Of a stretch of 64,000 nt of DNA, positions 1-7,859 are shown one piece after another (positions within the stretch are counted from its first letter, which is position 1; every line of letters begins with the position of its first letter). The notes beneath the pieces were generated by a model, which was given only the letters and a program-made list of their open reading frames with translations, was not told the DNA's origin and ran no database searches. Both the position numbers and the translations under genes were made by a program. This DNA comes from Yinghuangia sp051388915 (GTDB lineage: Bacteria > Actinomycetota > Actinomycetes > Streptomycetales > Streptomycetaceae). The DNA lies in assembly GCF_051388915.1 (NCBI RefSeq), contig NZ_JBPKBH010000029.1, positions 1-64,000 on the forward strand, read 5' to 3'.

Positions 1-313
1 ACATCCAACCGGCGTCAGGCACCCCGAAGCCAACCGGCAACCCGGTCAACGTTTCCGGTCACAGCACTAGGTGGCCATCGAACGCCATCCCGCGTGGGCG
101 GTACGCCTCCGCGAACTCGAAGCGCAGGCCGCCGCCGTCGACGACCGGGACCGGAGCGCCGGGCGGCCTCCGGCGGTTCGGCCTCCCGGCGGGCGGCTGG
201 TTCCTCGCGCTACCCGTGCCCCGCGCGTTCCTCATCGTGATCCCGCTGGTCATGCCACCCCTGCACCTGGCGCAGCAGGGCCGCCGTCCCTTGGAGGGCT
301 GGGCGGACTGGGG
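1..313. other. No gene recognised at left edge
   Basis: This stretch lies downstream of the reverse-strand gene that ends at 314. Short open frames exist on both strands, but none has a ribosome binding site together with a recognisable product. A 64-residue reverse frame (59-253) could be the tail of a decayed gene, but nothing supports that strongly. Confidence 0.4.
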
Positions 314-1129
314 TCAGGGGAGGCGGGGGGTGGACAGGCGGAGGAGGAGTTCCAGGTCGGGGATGTCGAAGGCGGGGATGCGGAGGCGGCGGGTCGGGGG
401 GTGGCCCAGGGGGAAGGTGTCGGGGGTGCGGCCCTGGGTGTCCTGGTAGTCGATGCGGAGGAGTGAGCCGAGGTCGGCTTCGGTTTCGGCCGCGTACATG
501 AAGGTGTTGCGGAGCGAGGTGATCGCGGCCCAGGGGATGTCGGTGCCTTCGTGGCGCAGGCCCTCGGGGGTGGCGGTGAGGGGGCCGCGGGTAACCTCGC
601 CGCCGTTTGCCAACGCGGCTTCTGCGGCGGGGAGTTGGGCGTCGACGACCTTGCGGCAGAGGTGGTCGACCAGGGGCGCGAGGGGCGAGGTCGGCAGGTT
701 CAGGTTGCCGCCGACGTGGATCAGGAACTCGGGCCTGGTGACGGGGGGATCCATCATCGTTGCGCGGGCGACGGTGTCGTCGGCGAACTGGAGCATCAGT
801 CGGTGGGTCCACCTGATGTGGACCATGGGGAAGGGGAGGTCGTCGTCTTCGCCGACTTCAGCCGAGCTGTTGTCGACGCGTCCTTGGTCTTCGGCGGCGT
901 CGATCTCCATGTCGTTGGCGGACCAGACGTGAGCGACGTCCTGCCACGCGTACGTGCGGGGTGTGGTGTCGCGCTCGCGGCCCTCGGTGTCGCCGAGCAG
1001 CACCAAGCGGTCCTCGTAGACCGCGATTTCGGCTCTCCGCAGCCCGGTCGTGCGGTTGACCGTGCAGGCCAGCGTCCCCTTGGGGGCGCCTCCGGCCGGT
1101 TTGCGCGAACGTCGCCACCACATGGCCAT
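314..1129 (-). CDS. Hypothetical protein, 271 aa
   Basis: I do not recognise the family. The protein begins MAMWWRRSRKPAGG, has no signal peptide or membrane segment, and contains many short beta-like stretches rich in Trp, Asp and Leu. Two halves look loosely alike: each has a phrase of the type 'EIAVYEDRLVLLGD' / 'LTATPEGLRHEGTDIPW', as in tandem PH-like folds that describe how a value is computed per residue. That fold assignment is only a guess. A G-rich Shine-Dalgarno-like run precedes the ATG. It is transcribed alone, with the thiolase terminator on its upstream side. Confidence 0.7.
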   Translation of the reverse strand: MAMWWRRSRKPAGGAPKGTLACTVNRTTGLRRAEIAVYEDRLVLLGDTEGRERDTTPRTYAWQDVAHVWSANDMEIDAAEDQGRVDNSSAEVGEDDDLPFPMVHIRWTHRLMLQFADDTVARATMMDPPVTRPEFLIHVGGNLNLPTSPLAPLVDHLCRKVVDAQLPAAEAALANGGEVTRGPLTATPEGLRHEGTDIPWAAITSLRNTFMYAAETEADLGSLLRIDYQDTQGRTPDTFPLGHPPTRRLRIPAFDIPDLELLLRLSTPRLP

Positions 1130-1225
1130 TCCGACACCCCCGTTGGGACCGTACGGTCCTGATGGCTGGGCACACTAGCCGCCGTGGCAGGCGGTGTGAC
1201 CACGGCGGCGTCGCGAGAAACGGCG

Positions 1226-1264
1226 AGGGCGGCCGTCCCGGAGTGGTCCCGGGGCGGCCGCCCT
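1226..1264. terminator. Hairpin terminator after the thiolase gene
   Basis: Arms 1226-1241 and 1249-1264 pair over 16 bp with one mismatch around a 7-nt loop, 16 bp past the thiolase stop. There is no T-tract, which is usual for actinomycete terminators. Confidence 0.6.
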
Positions 1265-1279
1265 TCGAGGCGGGGTGGG

Positions 1280-2446
1280 TCAGCCGAGGCGTTCGATGAT
1301 GGTGACGTTGGCGAGGCCGCCGCCCTCGCACATGGTCTGGAGGCCGTAGCGGCCGCCGGTGCGCTCCAGGCGGTGCAGGAGGGTGGTCATCAGGCGCGCG
1401 CCGGTGGCGCCGAGGGGGTGGCCGAGGGCGATTGCGCCGCCGTCGGGGTTGACCTTGGCGTGGTCGGCCTTGATGTCCTTCATCCAGGACAGCACGACCG
1501 GCGCGAAGGCCTCGTTGATCTCGACGCTGTCGATGTCGTCGATGCCGAGGCCGGTCTTGGCGAAGGCGTACTGGGTGGCCGGGATCGGTGCGGAGAGCAT
1601 CTCGATCGGGGAGCCGCCGCGCACGCTGATGTGGTGGATGCGGGCGCGCGGGGTCAGGCCGTACTGCTTGAGGGCGCGTTCCGAGACGATCAGCAGCGCG
1701 GCCGCGCCGTCCGAGATCTGCGAGGCGACGGCGGCGGTCATGCTGCCGTCCTCCATCAGAACCTTGAGCTCGGCCATCTTCTCCAGCGTGGTGCCCCGGC
1801 GCGGCGGCTCGTCGGTGGTGACCAGGTTGCCGTCGACCTCGATCGGGGCGATCTCCTTGGCGAAGTGGCCGTTGTCGATCGCGTGCAGCGCGCGCTCGTG
1901 CGAGGCGAGGGCGAATTCCTCCATCTCGCGGCGCGTGATGCCCCAGCGCTTGGCGATCAGCTCGGCGCCGTAGAACTGGTCGACGGGCTCATCGCCGTAC
2001 CGTGCGACCCAACCCTTGGAGCCGGAGAACGGGTCGGTGAAGCCGAACTGCGCCGCCGAGGTCATCGCCGCCGAGATCGGGATCTGGTTCATGTTCTGCA
2101 CGCCGCCGGCGATGACCACGTCGTTCGTGCCCGACATGACGGCCTGCGCGGCGAAGTGGATGGCCTGCTGCGACGACCCGCACTGGCGGTCGATCGTGAC
2201 GCCCGGCACGTCCTCGGAGTATCCGGCCGCGAGCCACGCGGTGCGGGCTATGTTGCCCGCCTGCGGGCCGATGGCGTCGACGCAGCCGAGCATGACGTCC
2301 TCGACCGTGTCGGGGTCGATGCCGCTGCGCTCGACGACGGCCTTGAGGGCGTGTGCCCCCAGGTCCGCCGGGTGGACGCCCGCGAGGGAGCCCTTCTTGC
2401 GGCCGACCGGCGTACGGACCGCCTCGACGATGTATGCCTCGGGCAT
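1280..2446 (-). CDS. Acetyl-CoA acyltransferase (thiolase), FadA family
   Basis: A 388-aa degradative thiolase: CoA-dependent cleavage of a 3-ketoacyl-CoA, the last step of a beta-oxidation turn. The start 'MPEAYIVEAVRTPVGRKKG' is typical of the family. The nucleophilic Cys is in 'DRQCGSSQQAIHFA', the catalytic His in 'GGAIALGHPLGATGARL' and the acid/base Cys in 'QTMCEGGGLANV'. I chose ATG 2446, four codons inside the longest frame, because GGGAGAG lies just upstream. It is divergent from a pair of acyl-CoA dehydrogenases with a CTGACG-N3-CGTCAG palindrome between them. The sequence resembles steroid thiolases such as FadA5/FadA6, but substrate cannot be read from it. Confidence 0.93.
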   Translation of the reverse strand: MPEAYIVEAVRTPVGRKKGSLAGVHPADLGAHALKAVVERSGIDPDTVEDVMLGCVDAIGPQAGNIARTAWLAAGYSEDVPGVTIDRQCGSSQQAIHFAAQAVMSGTNDVVIAGGVQNMNQIPISAAMTSAAQFGFTDPFSGSKGWVARYGDEPVDQFYGAELIAKRWGITRREMEEFALASHERALHAIDNGHFAKEIAPIEVDGNLVTTDEPPRRGTTLEKMAELKVLMEDGSMTAAVASQISDGAAALLIVSERALKQYGLTPRARIHHISVRGGSPIEMLSAPIPATQYAFAKTGLGIDDIDSVEINEAFAPVVLSWMKDIKADHAKVNPDGGAIALGHPLGATGARLMTTLLHRLERTGGRYGLQTMCEGGGLANVTIIERLG

Positions 2447-2597
2447 CGGCTCTCCCAAGCTCTACCGGGTGATGTGACGGACTCTTGCGCCGACCCCGGC
2501 TTCGGGGTCGGATTCTGCGACGGAACTCTGCAATGGTCGGGGACTGTGCGACGGAGTGCGACGGAGTGATGTAACGGACACCGTCTCAACCACTGAC

Positions 2598-2612
2598 CTG
2601 ACGGTCCGTCAG
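2598..2612. promoter_or_regulatory. Operator palindrome CTGACG-GTC-CGTCAG
   Basis: A perfect 6-bp inverted repeat with a 3-bp spacer between the divergent thiolase and acyl-CoA dehydrogenase genes, 60 bp before the dehydrogenase start. The same motif recurs at 11300, 19485, 20708, 25450 and 40166. The form is that of a TetR-family operator (inference). Confidence 0.65.
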
Positions 2613-2672
2613 TTATATGCTACCCGCGCCCGGCGAAACGCCGAAGACGCGAGCAGTGTGAGGAGTGTCCCG

Positions 2673-3839
2673 GTGGATCTGGAGTTCTCACCGAAGGAGC
2701 AGGAATTCCGGCAGGAGGTCCGCTCCTGGCTGGAGGCCAACGTTCCGGCCACCCCCCTGCCCTCGATGGACACGGAGGAGGGCTTCCGGCTCCACCAGGA
2801 GTGGGAGCGGAAGCTCTTCGACGCCCGTTGGGCGGTCGTCTCCTGGCCCAAGGAGTACGGCGGCCGCGAGGCCGGCCTGACCGAGTGGCTGATCTTCGAG
2901 GAGGAGTACTACCGCGCGGGCGCGCCCGGCCGGGTGAGCCAGAACGGCATCTTCCTCTTCGCCCCGACCGTGTTCGAGTTCGGCTCCAAGGAGCAGCAGG
3001 ACCGCTACCTGCCCAAGATGGCCTCCGGCGAGGAGATCTGGGTGCAGGGCTGGTCCGAGCCCGAGGCCGGGTCCGACCTCGCCAACGTGCGCTCGCGCGC
3101 GGACCGCGACGAGGAGCGCGGCGGATGGGTGCTCAACGGGCAGAAGATCTGGAGTTCGCGCGGCACGTACGGGCACCGCCTCTTCGGCCTCTTCCGCACC
3201 GACCCGGAGTCGCGGCGGCACCACGGCCTGACGTACTTCATGGTCGACCTGGCCTCACCCGGGGTGACCGTGCGCCCGATCCCGCAGCTCGACGGCGAGC
3301 CCGGCTTCGCCGAGGTCTTCCTGGACGACGTCTTCGTCCCGGACGCCGACGTGCTGGGCGGCGCGGGCGAGGGCTGGAAGATCATGATCGCCACCACCGG
3401 CAGCGAGCGCGGCCTCAACCTGCGCAGCCCGGGCCGGTTCCTGGCCCCCGCGAACCGCCTCCTGGACCTCTACAAGGAGCGCGGCGGCGGCGACCAGGTG
3501 CTGCGCGACGCGGCGGTGCAGGCGTGGATGGACGCCGAGGCGTACCGCCTGTTCACCTTCGGCACCGTCACCAAGCTGCTGGACGGCGGCCAGATCGGCG
3601 CCGACTCGTCCATCAACAAGGTCTTCTGGTCGCAGATGGACGTCGAGCTGCACGCCACCGCGCTGAAGCTGCTCGGCGGGTACGGCGAGCTCGACGAGGG
3701 CTCGCCCGACGCCGTCGACGGCGCGCGCTGGCTGGACGGCTTCCTCTTCGCCCTCGGCGGCCCGATCTACGCGGGCACCAACGAGATCCAGCGCAACACG
3801 ATCGCGGAACGCATCCTCGGCCTCCCTCGGGCCAAGTAG
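2673..3839 (+). CDS. Acyl-CoA dehydrogenase, first subunit (FadE-like)
   Basis: A 388-aa flavin acyl-CoA dehydrogenase beginning at GTG (VDLEFSPKEQEFRQEVRSW), eight bases past AGGAG at 2661-2665. The longer upstream frame only translates the operator. FAD and substrate-binding motifs are clear ('WSEPEAGSDLANVRSRA', 'GGPIYAGTNEIQRNTIAER'). In ordinary homotetrameric family members the catalytic base is the Glu of a YEGT motif; here that position is Ala (IYAGT). The next gene is a second dehydrogenase that does carry a Glu in its own active-site motif. This fits the alpha2-beta2 FadE heteromers of sterol catabolism, where one subunit supplies the base (inference). Confidence 0.93.
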   Translation: MDLEFSPKEQEFRQEVRSWLEANVPATPLPSMDTEEGFRLHQEWERKLFDARWAVVSWPKEYGGREAGLTEWLIFEEEYYRAGAPGRVSQNGIFLFAPTVFEFGSKEQQDRYLPKMASGEEIWVQGWSEPEAGSDLANVRSRADRDEERGGWVLNGQKIWSSRGTYGHRLFGLFRTDPESRRHHGLTYFMVDLASPGVTVRPIPQLDGEPGFAEVFLDDVFVPDADVLGGAGEGWKIMIATTGSERGLNLRSPGRFLAPANRLLDLYKERGGGDQVLRDAAVQAWMDAEAYRLFTFGTVTKLLDGGQIGADSSINKVFWSQMDVELHATALKLLGGYGELDEGSPDAVDGARWLDGFLFALGGPIYAGTNEIQRNTIAERILGLPRAK

Positions 3840-3874
3840 GCAGTCCCGGGCCAAGCGAGCAAAGGAAACTGACG

Positions 3875-4921
3875 ATGCGTCTGGCATTCACTGAGGACCA
3901 GCAGCTCTTCCGGGAGACCGTGCGGGACTTCCTGGCCGCGAGCTGCACCACCGAGCACCTGCGCGCCGCGTGGGCGGCGGACAGCGCGGTGTCGTCGCGC
4001 TGGGCCGAGCTGGCCAAGATCGGCGTGACGGGGCTCGTCGTCCCCGAGGCGCAGGACGGCCTCGGCCTGACCGACGAGGAGCTGTCGGCGGTCCTGGAGC
4101 AGGCGGGGTACGCGGCGCTGCCGGAACCGCTGCTGGAATCCGCGGTCGCCGCCGGACTGCTGGCCGAGTTCGCCCCGGGCGCCGGGTGGCTGGAGAAGAT
4201 CGCGGCGGGCGAGGCGACGGCGTCGGTGCTCCTGCCGGGACAGCCGTTCGCGATCGAGGCGGCGGCGTCCGACGTGCTGGTGGTGGGTCTGGTCAACGCC
4301 GCGGGCGAGGCCGAGGTGCACGTCGCGAACCCGGCCGACTACGACCTTGTCGCGCAGCGCTCGGTGGACCGCAGCCGCAAGCTGTTCCGGGTCGGCTTCG
4401 CGCCGGAGCCGGAGAGCCTGGTCGCCTCCGGTCCGGCGGCCGCGGCCGCACTGGCGCGGGCCGCGGACCGGGGCGCACTGGGCGCCTCGGCGATGCTGCT
4501 GGGGCTCGCGAGGCGCATGTTGGACATGGGCGTCGAGTACGCCAAGCAGCGCGTCCAGCGCGGCGTGCTCATCGGCACGCACCAGTCCGTGCAGCACCAC
4601 CTGGCGAACGTGCTCATCAAGATCGAGTTCGCCCGTCCCGTGGTGATGCGCGCCGCGTACTCGCTGGCCCGCGACCTGCCGTCGGCCGCGCGCGACGTGT
4701 CGATGGCCAAGATCTACGCCGCCGAGGCGGCCGACCTCGCGGCCCGCAACTCGCTCCAGGTGCACGGCGCGATCGGGTACACCGAGGAACACGACCTCCA
4801 GCTCTTCATGAAGCGTGCCTGGGCGCTGGGCGCGGCGTGGGGCGACTCGGGTCACCACCGCGCGCGGGTGGCGGCGGATCTGCTGTCGGACGCACCGGCG
4901 CCGCTGACGCCGGGGTTCTGA
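3875..4921 (+). CDS. Acyl-CoA dehydrogenase, second subunit (FadE-like)
   Basis: A 348-aa acyl-CoA dehydrogenase, 35 bp after the first, with AAAGGAAA before ATG 3875. It opens 'MRLAFTEDQQLFRETVRDFL'. The C-terminal domain has 'HGAIGYTEEHDLQLFMKRA', the form seen in the short FadE partners of sterol heteromers, where a Glu in the GYTxEHDL motif acts as base. The middle is shorter and less conserved than in homotetrameric enzymes. Expected role: dehydrogenation of an acyl-CoA with the subunit encoded upstream, feeding the MaoC-type hydratase 520 bp further on. Co-transcribed with the preceding gene under the 2598 palindrome. Confidence 0.92.
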   Translation: MRLAFTEDQQLFRETVRDFLAASCTTEHLRAAWAADSAVSSRWAELAKIGVTGLVVPEAQDGLGLTDEELSAVLEQAGYAALPEPLLESAVAAGLLAEFAPGAGWLEKIAAGEATASVLLPGQPFAIEAAASDVLVVGLVNAAGEAEVHVANPADYDLVAQRSVDRSRKLFRVGFAPEPESLVASGPAAAAALARAADRGALGASAMLLGLARRMLDMGVEYAKQRVQRGVLIGTHQSVQHHLANVLIKIEFARPVVMRAAYSLARDLPSAARDVSMAKIYAAEAADLAARNSLQVHGAIGYTEEHDLQLFMKRAWALGAAWGDSGHHRARVAADLLSDAPAPLTPGF

Positions 4922-4929
4922 GCGGGGGC

Positions 4930-5183
4930 GTTTGTGAACAGTCGTTTGGGAACAGTCGTTTTGTGAACAGTCGTTTTGTGAACAGTCGTATATGAACGGC
5001 CGTTTGCGAACCGGCGTTTGCGAACCGGCGTTTGCGAACCGGCGTTTGTAAACCGGCGTTTGTAAACCGGCGTTTGTAAACCGGAGTTTGTGAATGGGCG
5101 TTTACGAACCGGCATTCACGAATGAGCGTTTACGAATTGGCGTTCATGAATGGGTATTTGTAAACGTCCGTTCGTAAACCGCC
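4930..5183. repeat. 14-bp tandem array, about 18 units (locus 1)
   Basis: About 18 imperfect direct repeats of GTTTGYGAACCSGC, almost all 14 bp with a few of 15. Each unit is GTT-N4-AAC-N4, so GTT and AAC half-sites alternate every 7 bp. The array fills the space between the dehydrogenase pair and the MaoC gene. A second array with the same unit lies at 36752-36946. There are no unique spacers, so this is not CRISPR. Open frames through it give repetitive nonsense. Confidence 0.9.
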
Positions 5184-5208
5184 GTCCCTTCTGGCTCACC
5201 GTCGCAAC

Positions 5209-5223
5209 CTGACATACCGTCAC
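5209..5223. promoter_or_regulatory. Weak match to the CTGACG-N3-CGTCAG operator
   Basis: CTGACA-TAC-CGTCAC matches 10 of 12 informative positions of the operator seen elsewhere in the window and lies 233 bp before the MaoC start. Confidence 0.3.
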
Positions 5224-5357
5224 CACACGGCTCCGTAGCGGGGAACCATCAGGGCAGCGCCCCGCCACGGCCCGAAGAGCGGCTCACCGGCCCGGACACG
5301 CATCGGACCGGCGGGCCGCTCTTTGTCGTCGTCCCGCCGCGTCCGGCGCCCGATTTA

Positions 5358-5387
5358 GCTTGTCCTTGTCAAGCAAATGGGTAGGGT
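5358..5387 (+). promoter_or_regulatory. Promoter with overlapping GCTTG-N7-CAAGC operator
   Basis: TTGTCC (5360-5365), a 16-bp spacer and TAGGGT (5382-5387) form a plausible sigma-70-type promoter for the MaoC gene. An inverted repeat GCTTG-N7-CAAGC (5358-5374) covers the -35 element. Fourteen of 18 positions match the element upstream of the IpdC-like gene at 61674. Confidence 0.45.
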
Positions 5388-5441
5388 GTGCGGCGGCAGC
5401 CGACTACCGGTGACCGCCACGACGACGGCGAGGGGGCGGGT

Positions 5442-6635
5442 TTGACCACCGACATCGACACCGAGGAGCTGGAGACGCAGCTCCAGGAGTGTGTCGCGAA
5501 GGGCACGAAGTCCGTCGTACGCGCGCGGCACGCGGTCAATGCGCCCATGCTCGACCTCTGGGCCGACGCGCTCGGCGACCCCAACCCCGTGTACCGCGAG
5601 GCCGCAGCGGCGGAGGCGACCGGGCGGCCCGGGATCATCGCGCCGCCCACCATGGTTCAGGCCTGGACGATGCCGCAACTGTCGGCGCTGGCGGGCACGT
5701 TGCCGCAGGTGCCGGGGTACGCGCCGTACCTGGGCGGGCGTTCGGCGGACGAGGTCGCGGCGGAGAAGGCGGCATCCGACACCGGGGACAACCCGGCGGC
5801 GGCCGTGCACCGGCTCCTCACCGCGCACGGGTACAGCGCGCGGGCCGCCACGCGGTGCCGGCAGGTGTACCACCGTGAGGCGCAGGTCGGCGACCACCTC
5901 TCGTGCGAGTCGGTGCTGACCACGGTCTCGGAGCGGAAGAACACCGCGATCGGGACCGGGTACTTCGTCACCACGCGCATGACGTTCCGCGACCAGGACG
6001 GGGCGGATGTCGCGACGGTCGACTGGACGGTGTTGTGCTTCCGTACGCCTGAAGCGCCGTCGGTGCCGTCCGCGCCGGAAACACCGGAAACACCGGAAGC
6101 GCCGGAAGCGCCGGACTCGGTGACCGGTGGCGGCGATGCCGACCGAGACGGCACGGGGGGCGGCTCCGAAACCGCCGCGACCGCCGCGACCGGGCGTACC
6201 TGCCTGCCCCGCAAGGAGGTTCCCGCTGTCGGGGACGCCCTGCCCACCACCGTGATCCCGATCACCCCCACCTTCGTGATCGCGACCGCCTTCGCCACCC
6301 AGGACTTCTACGCGGCGCACCACGACGCCGACTGGACGCGCGAATCGCTGCGCCGCCCCGGCATCTTCACCAACATCCTGGCCACCACCGGCCTCGTCGG
6401 CGGCGTCGTCACCGACTGGGGCGGCCCCGCCACGCGCCTCCTTGAAGTCGACCTCAAACTCCTCGCCCCCAACCACACCGGCGACACCCTGACCTTCAAC
6501 GGCGAGGTCACCGAAATCGGCGGCGAGGGCGGCGACGACACCGGCGAGCGCGACGAGGTCCTGGTGAAGGTGGCCGGTTGGAACTCCCTCGGCCCCCACG
6601 TGCTGGCCACCGTACGAGCCCACGTCCCGGCGTAA
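5442..6635 (+). CDS. Double-hotdog MaoC-type enoyl-CoA hydratase (ChsH1/ChsH2-like fusion)
   Basis: About 397 aa. The N-terminal part (to about residue 190) is a FAS1-like/MaoC N-terminal hotdog ('VNAPMLDLWADALGDPNPVY'). A linker rich in Glu, Thr and Pro follows, then a second hotdog from about residue 265 ('PITPTFVIATAFATQDFYAA', 'HHDADWTRE', 'GIFTNILATTGLVGGVVTDW'). In sterol degradation ChsH1 and ChsH2 are separate chains that hydrate the side-chain enoyl-CoA; here both hotdogs are in one polypeptide. I prefer TTG 5442, preceded by GAGGGGGCGGG, because the predicted promoter places the transcript start after the GTG at 5388; GTG 5388 (415 aa) is the alternative. Confidence 0.8.
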   Translation: MTTDIDTEELETQLQECVAKGTKSVVRARHAVNAPMLDLWADALGDPNPVYREAAAAEATGRPGIIAPPTMVQAWTMPQLSALAGTLPQVPGYAPYLGGRSADEVAAEKAASDTGDNPAAAVHRLLTAHGYSARAATRCRQVYHREAQVGDHLSCESVLTTVSERKNTAIGTGYFVTTRMTFRDQDGADVATVDWTVLCFRTPEAPSVPSAPETPETPEAPEAPDSVTGGGDADRDGTGGGSETAATAATGRTCLPRKEVPAVGDALPTTVIPITPTFVIATAFATQDFYAAHHDADWTRESLRRPGIFTNILATTGLVGGVVTDWGGPATRLLEVDLKLLAPNHTGDTLTFNGEVTEIGGEGGDDTGERDEVLVKVAGWNSLGPHVLATVRAHVPA

Positions 6636-6652
6636 CGCGCCGCGGTCAGGCC

Positions 6653-6681
6653 GTAGTTGGCGTCCGGCCCGGGCCGACTAC
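6653..6681. terminator. Bidirectional hairpin between convergent genes
   Basis: Arms 6653-6661 and 6673-6681 pair with one mismatch. The hairpin lies between the MaoC stop and the SnoaL stop, and overlaps the latter. Confidence 0.4.
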
Positions 6682-7121
6682 GCGAAGGCCCGCGCCACCG
6701 CGAGGCTGTCCTCGTAGACGTGGTGACGCGTGATCAGGCCGTCCTCGACCGTGAGGTGCAGCGCGAACCGTGCGCTGTACGCCCGGCGCGTCGACCGCGC
6801 GGTCTGCCGGATCTCCCCGAACACGACCGCGTGCGCACCGTCGACGAGGACGCGTTCGACGACCGTGGCGACTTCCTCGGGTATGTGGTGCTCGCCGATC
6901 TGGCGGAAGTGCTCGGCGGCGTCCGCACGTGAGGAGCGGTGCCGGATCCACGGGGTGGCGGCCCGGCCGTGTTCGGACTCGGGCCAGTCGAGCTTCCAGT
7001 CGGCACCGTCCGCGTAGAGCGCGGCGATGTGCCCGGGGTCGCCCGCGGCGATGCGCCCCAGGAGATCGTCGACGACGCTACGCGTGGTTGCGGCATCGGC
7101 CGCGGTGTCTTTCCGGTCCAT
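6678..7121 (-). CDS. SnoaL-like / NTF2-fold protein
   Basis: A 147-aa protein of the SnoaL-like superfamily (ketosteroid isomerase fold). It has the usual N-terminal helix 'VVDDLLGRIAAGDPGHIAAL', a central 'YADGADWKLDW' strand and a C-terminal sheet ending 'DGLITRHHVYEDSLAVARAF'. Members are small isomerases, hydrolases or ligand binders; no catalytic assignment is possible. An AGGGGGAC ribosome binding site precedes ATG 7121. It is convergent with the MaoC gene. Confidence 0.85.
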   Translation of the reverse strand: MDRKDTAADAATTRSVVDDLLGRIAAGDPGHIAALYADGADWKLDWPESEHGRAATPWIRHRSSRADAAEHFRQIGEHHIPEEVATVVERVLVDGAHAVVFGEIRQTARSTRRAYSARFALHLTVEDGLITRHHVYEDSLAVARAFA

Positions 7122-7295
7122 GTCCCCCTGCTCTCCGTGAGGAGCTGTCGACCGCCCGTCGGCCGACCGCGCTGTGAGGGAACGTACGCGCGCGGACTCG
7201 GCGGCGAATCAGTCGCGCATAAGTCGTCCGGGGATGTCGCGGGACGGTCGGCGGTCGGCGCGCGTGCCGTGGGAGCGGGACGTAGGGTCGTGTGC

Positions 7296-7691
7296 GTGAA
7301 GATCGTCAGGTCGGGGTGGTGCGCAGGGGCGGCGGAGCGCGACGCGACGGCCTCCGGCGGGCTGTTGGTCAGCGTCACGGACTTCACCGCCCACCGGGGG
7401 ACGGACCTGCCCGGGATCGCGCGGGCCGGGTTTCGGTTGCGGCGGGTATGGCCGACGCTGGACGGCGCGGTCGGGCTCTGGCTGTGGACGATTCCGCGCG
7501 GGCGGCGTGCGGGGTCGGTCGCGGTGTGGCGTGACGCGGACGCGATGCGCGGCTTCGTCGGCCTGCCGGAACATCTGGCGATCATGCGGCACTACCGCGA
7601 CCGGGGTACGACGCGCACCTGCACGTGGACGGTCGAGCACCTCGTCCGGCAGCGCGTTTGGGTGGACGCGGAGGCTTACCTGCGCGGGTGA
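7296..7691 (+). CDS. Hypothetical protein resembling small monooxygenase-fold (ABM/DUF3291-type) proteins
   Basis: About 131 aa, no signal or membrane segment. The order of elements ('LLVSVTDFTAHRGTDLPGIA', 'AVGLWLWTIP', 'RAGSVAVWRDADAMRGFVGL', then 'HLAIMRHYRDRG') resembles ferredoxin-like ABM/DUF3291 proteins, in which a strand, a Trp-rich strand and a helix follow in this order. The match is by eye only. GTG 7296 sits seven bases past a TAGGGT that could be a -10 box, suggesting a leaderless message; GTG 7290 is the alternative. It overlaps the end of the next, convergent small gene by 16 bp. Confidence 0.6.
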   Translation: MKIVRSGWCAGAAERDATASGGLLVSVTDFTAHRGTDLPGIARAGFRLRRVWPTLDGAVGLWLWTIPRGRRAGSVAVWRDADAMRGFVGLPEHLAIMRHYRDRGTTRTCTWTVEHLVRQRVWVDAEAYLRG

Positions 7692-7840
7692 ACGGGGGCC
7701 CGGGCCGACCGGTGCCGCGGGCGGCGGCGTTTGCGGGCTGCGCGTACTGATGCGCGCATCTCCAGGGCCCACAGGGCGATCAGCACGACGACGATGTGCC
7801 ACACGCCGGCCTGGCCGATCAGGTTTCCGAGGTCATCCAT
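7676..7840 (-). CDS. Small single-pass membrane protein, 54 aa
   Basis: A short frame starting MDDLGNLIGQAGVWH, with one hydrophobic segment (about residues 12-26, 'VWHIVVVLIALWAL') and a very basic tail (about residues 30-54). GGAGGG lies 11 bases before the ATG. It begins 19 bp after the end of the upstream permease gene, so the two are probably co-transcribed. No family recognised. Confidence 0.5.
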   Translation of the reverse strand: MDDLGNLIGQAGVWHIVVVLIALWALEMRASVRAARKRRRPRHRSARAPVHPRR

Positions 7841-7859
7841 GAGTTCCACGTCCCTCCGC

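Noticed and set aside
2556..2672. Longer N-terminus for the first acyl-CoA dehydrogenase
   Set aside because: The extra codons translate the operator palindrome (giving LTVRQ) and lack conservation; GTG 2673 has a good ribosome binding site.
4930..5183. CRISPR array
   Set aside because: Units are 14 bp with no unique spacers and there are no cas genes; these are plain tandem repeats. The same holds for 36752-36946.
4930..5183. KstR operator (TnnAACnnGTTnnA) in the 14-bp array
   Set aside because: AAC and GTT are present but separated by four bases, not two, so the known consensus is not met.
6939..7295. N-terminal extension of the 7296 protein to 250 residues
   Set aside because: The extension is antisense to the SnoaL-like gene and shows no conserved sequence.
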